Source: Acinetobacter brisouii CIP 110357
GTDB lineage: Bacteria > Pseudomonadota > Gammaproteobacteria > Pseudomonadales > Moraxellaceae
NCBI RefSeq assembly: GCF_000488275.1
Contig: NZ_KI530763.1
Location: forward strand, 310,001 to 374,000
DNA: 64,000 nucleotides
Reading direction: 5' to 3'
The notes below the pieces were generated by a model. The model had not been told where the DNA came from and ran no database searches. It saw only the letters and a list, made by a program, of their open reading frames with translations. This document shows positions 30,637-38,452 of the stretch, piece after piece. The position numbers were made by a program, and so were the translations under genes. Each line of letters begins with the position of its first letter. The first letter of the stretch is position 1.

Positions 30637-31437
30637 ATGATGGAATGGTTTCAACTTTTGCTCCCAGCATGGGTTATGGGTGCTTTACTGATTATTTTAA
30701 CTGCGCCACTCGGCTGCCTCATGCTTTGGCGTCGTATGTCTTTTTTTGCAGATACCATGTCTCATGGCACGCTACTCGGCGTCGCGGTAGCTGGGGTTTT
30801 ACAGTTACCGATGTGGGTTGGTGTCGCAAGCTTAGCGATTTTACTGGTTTGTATTTTATGGATTTTGCATGATCGTCGTTTGCCTAACGATGCACTACTG
30901 GCGTTATGTGCTGCTACCCTGCTCTGTTCAGGTTTAATGCTAATTCAAAACCTCCCTGCTCTACGTCCTGAATTACTTAGTTATCTGTTTGGGGATCTAC
31001 TCACCATTAGTTGGTCAGATCTGCCTGTTTTTGCAGTCATTATTGTTGTGTCTGTCAGTATTTTATGGAAATTTTGGTCAGCACAAATTCAGATTGCAAT
31101 TGACCCAGATATTGCAATTAGTGAAGGCGTAAATGCCAAATTGCAGCGTTTTATCTTCATGCTGCTTTTGGCATTATTTACAGTATTGGCACTACGTGCA
31201 GTCGGCTCCCTATTGATGGGCGCGCTCTTGGTCATTCCCGCATTGGCAGCACGCCTCTTGGCAGACTCCCCTAAACAAATGGTGCTGTATGCGTTTATTA
31301 TCGGTCAAATTGCCTTAGGTATCGGCTTGTGGACTAGCGCTTTACTCAACATTGCCAGTGGTTTAAGTATTGTACTGACCATGTCGAGTATTTTCTTTGT
31401 GCTGTTTTGCTGGCAAAAAATTCGTAGCACTTTATAA
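30637..31437 (+). CDS. znuB: Zinc ABC transporter permease
   Basis: 266 residues, about eight transmembrane helices. Family marks include MLWRRMSFFADTMSHGTLLGVA and VGSLLMGALLVIPALAARLLA. Three bases after znuC. It converges with a small unknown gene, overlapping by six bases. Confidence 0.92.
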   Translation: MMEWFQLLLPAWVMGALLIILTAPLGCLMLWRRMSFFADTMSHGTLLGVAVAGVLQLPMWVGVASLAILLVCILWILHDRRLPNDALLALCAATLLCSGLMLIQNLPALRPELLSYLFGDLLTISWSDLPVFAVIIVVSVSILWKFWSAQIQIAIDPDIAISEGVNAKLQRFIFMLLLALFTVLALRAVGSLLMGALLVIPALAARLLADSPKQMVLYAFIIGQIALGIGLWTSALLNIASGLSIVLTMSSIFFVLFCWQKIRSTL

Positions 31438-31677
31438 AAACGGATTTTCAACTTCCTGCTCGGGTTGATGTGCAATCTTCTCGGGCAAGTTTTCTTGTTG
31501 CTCTAATACTTCAACCACCTGATTAATCAAGCTTTGCAGTGCTTTGGCTGTCGCAAGCCCCTGCTGATCTTTGGTAATTTGCAGATTGCCATACAGATTG
31601 ATGCAATCTAGCTGATTTTCTAAGGTTAAGTCATAAATTGCAGAGGATGACTGGTCTTCAGCAAATGGTTTAAACAT
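31432..31677 (-). CDS. Small acidic protein of unknown function
   Basis: 81 residues, no signal peptide and no domain recognised. N-terminal half predicts strands (SSSAIYDLTLENQLDCINLYGNLQI), C-terminal half one helix (ATAKALQSLINQVVEVLEQQ) and a disordered acidic tail. GGGAG lies eight bases ahead of the ATG. It is placed between znuB and the nuclease gene; a regulatory role is unproven. Confidence 0.6.
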   Translation of the reverse strand: MFKPFAEDQSSSAIYDLTLENQLDCINLYGNLQITKDQQGLATAKALQSLINQVVEVLEQQENLPEKIAHQPEQEVENPFL

Positions 31678-31698
31678 ATTCAGCTCCCTGAAACGGGG

Positions 31699-32712
31699 TT
31701 AAGATTTAAACAACTTTAATAAAAATTCCAACACACTATCAAGCAATGCTTTCAATAACTTTTTTATAAAGTTATCTTTTTCTTGATTCACAGTTTTTTC
31801 AATATCTTGCGTTGCTTGTTGCACAGCATTGCCAAAAGATTGCTGCAATGAATGAATGTCCGATGAGGCTGATGGCGTAGCACATTGGCTATTTTGATCC
31901 GTTCCAATCTGCGCAGGAACACGACCTGCCTGAACATCACTGGTGGTAAGTGGCAAATCATAAATTTTACGTTTGGTTTCTACTGAAAGCTGTGGAAATA
32001 AATTTAAGCCAGTTTGCTGTTCGATCTGACAAACACTGACAACCTGCACTTCTTGAGAGTTATTATTTGGAGCATAGTAAGCACTGATCACGCCTGTCTT
32101 CGGCATATATACTGCTTTAAATACCACACTTGGGACAAGCACTTTGCCCTTTCCGATGGTTTTTAGGCGTTGACCTGTAAAGATCGGCCCTGTCACTACA
32201 TAGGCATCCTGTTTTTGTTTCTTGACCAAGCTACGAGTGGCTTCTTCAAGCTTCCGCCAGACTTCCTGATTATTTTTTGGGGCTTGTGGCACCATATTAG
32301 CTAAAGAAAAGCTGTCATGTTGTGAAGCTTTGTCTGGCATGTCCGCATTCGGAGACATATGTCCGCGGTCATAACCTGAAGCGCGATAATCTGCTAGCGT
32401 GGAACGAAACTGCTCTGGAATTTGTTCTTCTTCATGAAACTGGTCTTCACGTTTAATTTTCTGGCTTAAACGTTCCGCGGTGAGATGCTCAGCACTCCAT
32501 AAAGGTGTTTTAGATACGCCAGAATAAACCAGACCAAAACCATTAAAACATAAAGGAAAAGTGTTTTTATTTAAACTTTGCTTAACCAGTGCAGGCGGAG
32601 TCTGCTGATAAAATTGAGATAAGCATGAGTCTTGTGCAAAAACAGTGCCTGTCGCAGCAGATGCACATAACAAAACGAGTCCTTGGATACTATGGTTAAG
32701 TTTTTGGGTCAT
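31699..32712 (-). CDS. Exported DNA/RNA non-specific endonuclease (NUC1 family)
   Basis: 337 residues. Signal peptide SIQGLVLLCASAATGTVFA. The catalytic DRGHMSPNADM motif (general-base His) is followed by the metal-site Asn in FSLANMVPQAPKNNQEVW, the beta-beta-alpha-metal fold of Serratia nuclease. A long C-terminal extension ends in a hydrophobic helix (FIKKLLKALLDSVLEFLLKLFKS) that could attach it to a membrane. AAGGATAATC precedes the ATG. It probably degrades nucleic acid outside the cytoplasm. No immunity protein is needed or seen. Confidence 0.87.
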   Translation of the reverse strand: MTQKLNHSIQGLVLLCASAATGTVFAQDSCLSQFYQQTPPALVKQSLNKNTFPLCFNGFGLVYSGVSKTPLWSAEHLTAERLSQKIKREDQFHEEEQIPEQFRSTLADYRASGYDRGHMSPNADMPDKASQHDSFSLANMVPQAPKNNQEVWRKLEEATRSLVKKQKQDAYVVTGPIFTGQRLKTIGKGKVLVPSVVFKAVYMPKTGVISAYYAPNNNSQEVQVVSVCQIEQQTGLNLFPQLSVETKRKIYDLPLTTSDVQAGRVPAQIGTDQNSQCATPSASSDIHSLQQSFGNAVQQATQDIEKTVNQEKDNFIKKLLKALLDSVLEFLLKLFKS

Positions 32713-32965
32713 GTTGATTATCCTTGAGCACTAAAAACAGCTTAGCAAGCCCATTTTAGAAAGTATATCTGGTTTCTTTCAAATGACTAATCCTTATACT
32801 CATCAGATTGTCAGTTGCTTTTTACGTAACAGTTTGTTGTGGTTATACCACACTTATACCTATAATTTATTGATATTCCGTATACTTAGTTGCGGGTAAT
32901 CCCAATCTATGGGATTGTTAATTCAGATTAAAACTCACACAATTTTTTAGTATTGGAGTTCGGGT

Positions 32966-33235
32966 ATGCGTAATATTTTCGTTAGCATTGGGTTATTCAT
33001 GGGAATGTTCACAGCAACTGCTGCATTTGCAGAGCCTGCTGTACAACCAGGCGAGACTCTAGAAAGCCTGTCTCAAGTTAAAGTCCATACAACTGTAAAT
33101 GGTCAAGCAGGATCATTAGCAGACTTAATGAGCAGTGGTAAATATACACCTGTTCCTACGCCACAACCTGCAGCAGATCATAACAATAGCCCTGCCGCAA
33201 CTCCCGATACACCTGCATCTACACCAGCCCAATAA
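32966..33235 (+). CDS. Small secreted protein of unknown function
   Basis: 89 residues. Signal peptide RNIFVSIGLFMGMFTATAAFA cleaved before EPAVQPGE; the mature protein is short, with VKVHTTVNGQAGSLADLMSSGKYTPVP and a Pro/Ala/Thr-rich tail (PAATPDTPASTPAQ) that is likely disordered. GGAGTTCGGGT sits just before the ATG. Ends at a bidirectional terminator shared with kup. Confidence 0.65.
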   Translation: MRNIFVSIGLFMGMFTATAAFAEPAVQPGETLESLSQVKVHTTVNGQAGSLADLMSSGKYTPVPTPQPAADHNNSPAATPDTPASTPAQ

Positions 33236-33250
33236 GTAAGCTAAAAAATA

Positions 33251-33282
33251 AAAAAACCAAGGCTTGAGCCTTGGTTTTTTTT
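33251..33282. terminator. Bidirectional terminator between the small secreted protein gene and kup
   Basis: AAACCAAGGC-TTGA-GCCTTGGTTT with A and T runs on both sides, between converging genes. Confidence 0.9.
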
Positions 33283-33286
33283 ATAG

Positions 33287-35167
33287 CTAGATTTCGATTT
33301 GCCCACCTAACTCAACCACACGATTGGTTGGAATTTGATAGAAATCACTGACGGGACTGGTATTGCGTTGCATAGAAATAAATAGCTTTTCTCGCCAAGG
33401 AGACATGCCATCTCCAACTTTATGCACCACACGATCTCGCGAAATAAAGAAGCTAATCTGCATGAGATCATACTCAAAGCCAAGTTCTTCATAGGCTTGC
33501 TTTAAATCACGTGGTACATTGGGTTCATCTTTAAAACCATAGAAAACTTGAATACGGTAGAAATGCTCAGTGAGAGTTTCAACTAAAATGCGTTCTTTCT
33601 GTGCAACATATGGGACATCCTGAACCATCACAGTGATCAGAATGTTACGTTCATGCAGTACTTTATTGTGTTTAATATTATGCAGCATGGCATGCGGCAC
33701 AACATTTGGTGTTCCAGTCAGGAATACAGCATCACCCTGTACCCAATGCACAGTATCTGAACCAATACTTTTAACAAATAAATCAATCGGCAAGGTATCA
33801 TGTTCGAGTTTAGCAAACATTAATTCACGACCACGTTTCCATGTCATCAAAATGCCAAAGGCTATCCCACCAATCAACAATGGAACCCAACCACCCGATA
33901 CAATTTTCAGCGAAGTTGCAGCAACCAGCACAATATCCAAAACCAGAAATGGCGTGATCAGCAACAGTAGTTTTGGTGCACTCCATTTCCACGCATAAAA
34001 GATAAATACGCCAATCAGCAAGGTATCGCACAGCATAGTCAGAGTTACTGCCAAACCGTAAGCGCTTGCCAAGTTAGAACTGGTTTTAAAAATCAGAATC
34101 AGAATAATGATGGCTGTCAGTAACAACCAGTTCAGAAAAGGCACATAAATCTGCCCCTCTTCTGATTCGGAAGTGTGCTTAATGCCAAACCGTGGCAAAT
34201 ATCCAAGTTGCACAGCCTGACGCGCCAAAGAAAACACACCTGAAATTACGGCTTGAGAAGCAATGACAGCTGCAATAGCAGCCAAGATAATCGTTGGGTA
34301 CAATGCCCACGAAGGTACAAGCAAGAAAAATGGGTTCTCAATCGCACTTGGATTACGCAGCAATAAGGCCCCTTGACCTGCATAATTCAACACCAAACAG
34401 GGTAAAACTACACCAAACCACGCGAAGCGAATTGGCGTACGGCCAAAGTGCCCCATATCTGCATATAAAGCTTCGCCACCTGTCACAGTCAATACCACTG
34501 CACCCATAACAAAAAAAGACATCACTGGGTTGGTAAAAATGAATTCAACTGCCCAATGTGGACTAAACATTCCCAAGACAAGTGGTGTTTTGGCAATACT
34601 CATGATCCCAAAAATACCAATCGCCAGAAACCAAATCAGAGTGAGTGGTCCAAAAAGTTTACCAACAAATGCTGTGCCATGTTTTTGTACCAAAAACAGT
34701 ATCACCACAATCACAATTGCAATTGGCATAATATAGGGATCAAAAACATCAGTTGCGATGGATAAACCCTCTACTGCCGAAAGCACTGAAATGGCTGGGG
34801 TAATAATTCCATCACCAAAAAATAAGGATGCTCCAACAAAACCAATTGCAATAAGATAGATTTTTTTATTATCAGCAATTTTTGCTTTACGCAGGTTCAA
34901 AGCAAGCAATGCCATAATGCCGCCTTCACCATTGTTATCGACGCGCATAACGATTGCTACATATTTAATGCTAATAATCAGCGTTAAACACCAAAAAATG
35001 ATCGACAAAATACCTAAGACATTTGCAGGGTTAATGCCAAGTCCATGTGCCTCATGAAAAGATTCTTTTAGGGCATAGAGTGGGCTGGTACCAATATCAC
35101 CAAAGACGACTCCGAGTGCTGCGAGAGCCATCGCAGGTAATCTTGCCTTTTGGGTCATAGTTTGCAT
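33287..35167 (-). CDS. kup: Potassium uptake protein Kup
   Basis: 626 residues, about twelve transmembrane helices in the first 430 and a soluble C-terminal domain. Marks: [18 protein letters not shown] near the start, [12 protein letters not shown], and [18 protein letters not shown]. Low-affinity K+/H+ symporter of the inner membrane. The ATG at 35167 ([13 protein letters not shown]) matches the usual start; an upstream start at 35209 adds a charged leader. No strong ribosome site is visible at either. Confidence 0.95.
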   Translation of the reverse strand: MQTMTQKARLPAMALAALGVVFGDIGTSPLYALKESFHEAHGLGINPANVLGILSIIFWCLTLIISIKYVAIVMRVDNNGEGGIMALLALNLRKAKIADNKKIYLIAIGFVGASLFFGDGIITPAISVLSAVEGLSIATDVFDPYIMPIAIVIVVILFLVQKHGTAFVGKLFGPLTLIWFLAIGIFGIMSIAKTPLVLGMFSPHWAVEFIFTNPVMSFFVMGAVVLTVTGGEALYADMGHFGRTPIRFAWFGVVLPCLVLNYAGQGALLLRNPSAIENPFFLLVPSWALYPTIILAAIAAVIASQAVISGVFSLARQAVQLGYLPRFGIKHTSESEEGQIYVPFLNWLLLTAIIILILIFKTSSNLASAYGLAVTLTMLCDTLLIGVFIFYAWKWSAPKLLLLITPFLVLDIVLVAATSLKIVSGGWVPLLIGGIAFGILMTWKRGRELMFAKLEHDTLPIDLFVKSIGSDTVHWVQGDAVFLTGTPNVVPHAMLHNIKHNKVLHERNILITVMVQDVPYVAQKERILVETLTEHFYRIQVFYGFKDEPNVPRDLKQAYEELGFEYDLMQISFFISRDRVVHKVGDGMSPWREKLFISMQRNTSPVSDFYQIPTNRVVELGGQIEI

Positions 35168-35285
35168 TGCATAATTAAACCAAGATGATTTTTGATGCAA
35201 TCTTAGCATTTAAATAAAATTTTTTCTGTAAAGCGGCGATTAAATCTTGGCAGCCTGCTTTTTTTTAGTTACTATCGCACGCCTT

Positions 35286-35375
35286 GGTGAGGTGTCCGAG
35301 TGGCTGAAGGAGCACGCCTGGAAAGTGTGTATACGTTTGCGCGTATCGAGGGTTCGAATCCCTCTCTCACCGCCA
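35286..35375 (+). tRNA. tRNA-Ser (anticodon GGA)
   Basis: 90 bases including encoded CCA. Acceptor GGTGAGG pairs with TCTCACC; anticodon loop CTGGAAA gives GGA at 35320-35322; a long variable arm and the T arm GAGGGTTCGAATCCCTC are typical of serine tRNAs. It is directly followed by remains of an integrated element. Confidence 0.97.
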
Positions 35376-35406
35376 AGATTCATTATCATGCAGATTCATG
35401 ATATAT

Positions 35407-35442
35407 AAAAAGGCTTAAATCTAAAGGGTTTAAGCTTTTTTT
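35407..35442 (+). terminator. Terminator after tRNA-Ser
   Basis: GCTTAAA-loop-TTTAAGC flanked by A and T runs, about 32 bases past the tRNA end. Confidence 0.7.
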
Positions 35443-35490
35443 ATGTCTAATATTATCCACTCCATCTCTTGCAATCTCGATATAGTTGGG

Positions 35491-35526
35491 GGGGGTATAA
35501 TAAATCACCTCCAAAATTATACCCCC
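35491..35526. repeat. G/C-tract inverted repeat upstream of the integrase remnant
   Basis: GGGGGTATAAT and ATTATACCCCC form a perfect 11-bp inverted repeat (35491-35501, 35516-35526). GGGGGTATAA-type repeats are common between tRNA attachment sites and P4-type integrase genes, where they may serve as integrase arm sites. Confidence 0.55.
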
Positions 35527-35546
35527 AATTCTGCAGAAAAATAGCA

Positions 35547-35777
35547 ATGCTCACAGATGCTCAAGTCAGAAAAATCAAGCCATTAGAGAAGAAAACCAAG
35601 TATTCTGATGAGAAAGGTTACATGCATGATTTGACTAAAATTCAGCTAGCACACCGTGTAAGTAATGCTATATCTCAAACTTATAATAATGCTCAACATT
35701 TAGTAGAGCATCGAATCAAGATGATGCAAGATTGGTCTGATGTTATTGATAGCTTGAGGAATAAGATATCCTATTAA
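35547..35777 (+). pseudogene. Internally deleted tyrosine integrase (P4 type)
   Basis: 76 codons. The first 24 residues (MLTDAQVRKIKPLEKKTKYS, DEKG) are the start of the arm-binding domain (DUF4102) of P4-like integrases. The rest (IQLAHRVSNAISQTY, then HRIKMMQDWSDVIDSL) is the extreme C-terminus of the same family, after the catalytic Tyr region. Some 300 residues including all catalytic residues are missing, so it cannot recombine. The frame also runs open upstream to 35469 but with no homologous sequence. It lies 172 bases after the tRNA-Ser gene, the usual spot for such an integrase. Confidence 0.75.
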
Positions 35778-35867
35778 CTAAAGGGCAGAAATTCAAAATA
35801 CTGTCAAATATAATATTTTTCAAAATAGGATGTACCCTATCAAAAAGACCCGCTAAATAATTTTAAA

Positions 35868-36818
35868 TTATTCATTGGCTTTCCGCTCTCTTTCAACAAA
35901 AATATATTCATTTGGAATTACAATCTGTTTTTCAATATTTTTAACTTTATAAGAGACTAAAGTATTTTTCCCAATACCCTGAAACAATACTTTTATATCC
36001 TTAAAAATAAAGATTTGGTACTGACTTAGCTCTTTAGTTGTTGTTTTTGGTAAATCAATTAAATTGGCATAAGGCGCTTTAATATACAATGTTGCTTTTT
36101 CTACACTTACACCTGTTTTTTGCATAGTAAAGTCTAAGAATACTTTCCCAATATCTCCAATAAAAAACATGGGCACAAGAGGAACAAGAATAAGAAAAAA
36201 AGCTATTTGTAAACTATCTTTAATATGAATTTCTAATCTCTTTAATTTGATACTTGCGAATTTTTTAATATTTTCACTCGCATCAGGATCATCAATGATA
36301 TCTTTTAAGTTTTCAAATTTGTTATTAAACTCCTTAATCTTCTGCCAATTGATGTAAAAAGCATAAGAAAAAAGGGATATAAAGGCTGAAGTAAGAGCTA
36401 CATAAAGCCTGATTTTCCAATCTAATAACAGCAGACTACGAATAGTATATAAAAGATAGAGGGATGAGCCTAATGTAAGAATACTAATCTTTGGAAAAGG
36501 AAGTTTTTTGCCTATCCTTATATCTGGTGGCAAATACATATCTACAGTACTAAAAATCCAGTAGACCACAGGCCGTAATGATATCCCAAAGAAAAAAAGC
36601 ACCATGCTTAAACCAGCATAAACAATAGAACAAGCGACAAAAATCAATAAGAAAATAAGTGTATCGCCAAAGCTAATCTCTGAAGGGATATAGCCAATTG
36701 TTAAAAGATAGGCAACTAAGCATAATATCCCAATCGCAATAATAGTTTTTATTATTGTCAGCCCGATTTCATGCCACTGACTAAATCTATTTAAAAATCT
36801 TGCTATTAAATCATTCAT
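35868..36818 (-). CDS. AT-rich multi-pass membrane protein of unknown function
   Basis: 316 residues from the ATG at 36818 (a TTG at 36833 is possible; no good ribosome site at either). About five hydrophobic segments are visible: roughly 20-41, 51-75, 107-125, 130-150 and 195-215. A charged stretch lies between the last two (KEFNNKFENLKDIIDDPDASENIKKF area) and a soluble C-terminal domain of strands ends EYIFVERERKANE. No family is recognised. The gene is markedly more AT-rich than the chromosome around it and sits behind the integrase remnant, so it is probably cargo of a decayed element. Confidence 0.6.
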   Translation of the reverse strand: MNDLIARFLNRFSQWHEIGLTIIKTIIAIGILCLVAYLLTIGYIPSEISFGDTLIFLLIFVACSIVYAGLSMVLFFFGISLRPVVYWIFSTVDMYLPPDIRIGKKLPFPKISILTLGSSLYLLYTIRSLLLLDWKIRLYVALTSAFISLFSYAFYINWQKIKEFNNKFENLKDIIDDPDASENIKKFASIKLKRLEIHIKDSLQIAFFLILVPLVPMFFIGDIGKVFLDFTMQKTGVSVEKATLYIKAPYANLIDLPKTTTKELSQYQIFIFKDIKVLFQGIGKNTLVSYKVKNIEKQIVIPNEYIFVERERKANE

Positions 36819-37273
36819 AAATAATTGAACCAAATTTGTTTAATGTTATTTAAATAATTTATTTCTTAAGCCCCACACTCTATCCCCTATTTGAGATAAA
36901 AAAACTAGATTTAAAATAAGAAATTCTACTACTTTGATGTAGCAAAATGGACGATTAAAGAAATAAATGAGCAAGAATTAGCTGAATAGGAAATCCAAGA
37001 CCTATTTGGAGACGAATTTATTCACGAGAAAGAAAATAGAAATCTATCAATTGCAAAGGATGTTCTAAAAGAGTTTCGTAAACTAATTGAAGGTAAAGTT
37101 GTCTAAATACAATCAGAAGAAGTGTAGTGTAGATCATACGAAGATGAAGAATATGAAGATCATCAAACATACTAAAAATATTTTTAAATTTTCAAAAATC
37201 CATACTGTTACCACTTCTTGAGGTTCTTTCCAAATCTCGCCAGAAGTTATTACAGTATCATCAACTGGAATAC
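36819..37273. other. Degenerate AT-rich stretch between orphan genes
   Basis: About 450 bases with no intact gene. It holds a broken coding remnant (36915-37106) and otherwise unstructured AT-rich sequence. No copy of the tRNA-Ser 3' end was found here. Confidence 0.5.
36915..37106 (+). pseudogene. Broken coding remnant with an in-frame TAG
   Basis: A 63-codon frame without a start reads NKKFYYFDVAKWTIKEINEQ, then ELAE, a TAG at 36987-36989, then EIQDLFGDEFIHEKENRNLS and a basic helix ending EGKVV and TAA. Composition on both sides of the stop is protein-like and continuous (acidic, helical), which suggests a gene with a nonsense mutation and lost 5' end. The family is not recognised. Confidence 0.4.
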
Positions 37274-37309
37274 AAAAAAGGCTTAAATTTTTTAATTTAA
37301 GCCTTTTTT
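37274..37309. terminator. Bidirectional terminator downstream of the His-rich peptidase-like gene
   Basis: AAAAAAGGCTTAAATT-TTTT-AATTTAAGCCTTTTTT, a perfect 16-bp stem, 26 bases past the stop of the minus-strand gene. Confidence 0.85.
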
Positions 37310-37334
37310 GTTTATAGCCAGTTTAACAATATAA

Positions 37335-37883
37335 TCAGGTTGCTGACTCTAAACGATAATAATGATATTCCACATCTTTCTCTTTATAGACGGCATAGCT
37401 GTTTTGGCGAAAATCCGAGATCCACTCTGAACCTGTATAGCCTGCTATATGTCCGTAAGTATGGTTACTGGTCGCATCAATAATATAAATATCGCCTTTC
37501 TTTGGTTTATTAAACGCAGGTTTAATTTGCTTATAACCATTTTTCTCTAAGGTACGCCCCCAGTTTGCTGCTGCAATTGGGTGGTTAGATACATTCGCCC
37601 CTGCAGTTTGCAAGGCAATACGTACATTACGCGCACATTTTTCCGAACTTCGTCTTGCTGAAATGCTTTCAAGTTTATTAGAAAACTTGGACAGATTAAT
37701 ACTTTGCGCCGTTAAATCTACGTTATGAGCAATATGATGCTTTGTCATTTTAACATGATGTACTTTATGCTGCGGCTGAACATGCTGTGGTTTTTTAGCG
37801 GCGCCATGTGCATGTCGAACGTGAACCTGAACAGAATGTGCATGGGTGTCATGCGCGTGAACCGCATGGTGAGCATGGATCAT
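37335..37883 (-). CDS. His-rich protein with NlpC/P60- or CHAP-like cysteine peptidase domain
   Basis: 182 residues, no signal peptide. The first 53 residues hold 17 histidines (IHAHHAVHAHDTHAHSVQV and on), a likely metal-binding segment. The C-terminal 110 residues look like a CHAP/NlpC-P60 amidase: Cys83 in SSEKCARNVRIALQTAG, GDIYIID, then His145 in TYGHIAGYTGSEWISDF as the general base. Such domains cut peptidoglycan; similar folds occur in phage lysins and type VI secretion amidase effectors. No immunity-type gene is adjacent. It may be cargo of the decayed element by the tRNA-Ser gene. The family is inferred from motif spacing only. Confidence 0.55.
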   Translation of the reverse strand: MIHAHHAVHAHDTHAHSVQVHVRHAHGAAKKPQHVQPQHKVHHVKMTKHHIAHNVDLTAQSINLSKFSNKLESISARRSSEKCARNVRIALQTAGANVSNHPIAAANWGRTLEKNGYKQIKPAFNKPKKGDIYIIDATSNHTYGHIAGYTGSEWISDFRQNSYAVYKEKDVEYHYYRLESAT

Positions 37884-38294
37884 GACAAAAACCTATTTTT
37901 TCCATCAAAACTTCAACAGCGTGCCATTGTAGAAGGAAATGTTTTCAGATGTACTACAGGGTTGTAACAAATTTTAGACAGCTCTAGGTTTTACACAGCA
38001 CTTATTGCATAAGTTGAGTGGCTATATTTTTGATTTAAAAACGATATAACGTATCAATTAGGGTTTTAAACACCTATTTTCAACTGACTACTTTTTAATC
38101 AAAGAATTACCCCTAAGGTCTAATTCAAGCTGTTTTTAGATATACTTTATAGAAAAGTATAATATTCATTTTTTAACCACAAAATATACCGTTTATCACA
38201 AATTATGCCTATTTTATTGATAAAAATGTTTTTAACCTAATCAGCAATAACGGCATGCCAATATGTTAAAAACTAAAAAGGATGATGACTTGTT
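37884..38294. other. AT-rich intergenic region
   Basis: About 410 bases between divergent genes. No coding frame, repeat or RNA fold stands out apart from AT runs. The promoters of the His-rich gene and of the 37-residue frame must lie here. Confidence 0.5.
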
Positions 38295-38408
38295 ATGAAA
38301 ATATGGCTTAAAAAATATGATCGGATTTTTTTGAGTGCTGGCGTGCTCAAAGTGAGCTTGTTATTGGCGATTGTGCTTTCAGGTGGACACATGCGTCCAG
38401 ACTTATAA
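38295..38408 (+). CDS. Possible 37-residue membrane peptide
   Basis: ATG at 38295 with AAAAGGATGATG upstream. Translation MKIWLKKYDRIFLSAGVLKV then SLLLAIVLSGGHMRPDL: a basic start and one hydrophobic segment. It is followed within five bases by a strong terminator, which supports expression. The family is unknown; a chance frame cannot be excluded. Confidence 0.4.
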   Translation: MKIWLKKYDRIFLSAGVLKVSLLLAIVLSGGHMRPDL

Positions 38409-38412
38409 ATCG

Positions 38413-38448
38413 AAAAAGCTGAACCTCTTTGGAGATTCAGCTTTTTTT
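38413..38448. terminator. Bidirectional terminator between the 37-residue frame and fruA
   Basis: AAAGCTGAA...TTCAGCTTT with an inner CTC-TTTG-GAG stem and U run in both directions; fruA ends five bases beyond. Confidence 0.82.
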
Positions 38449-38452
38449 GTGC

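Noticed and set aside
37215..37245. Degenerate resemblance to the tRNA-Ser 3' end, a possible attR
   Set aside because: GAGGTTCTTTCCAAATCTCGCC matches only with many gaps; not better than chance.
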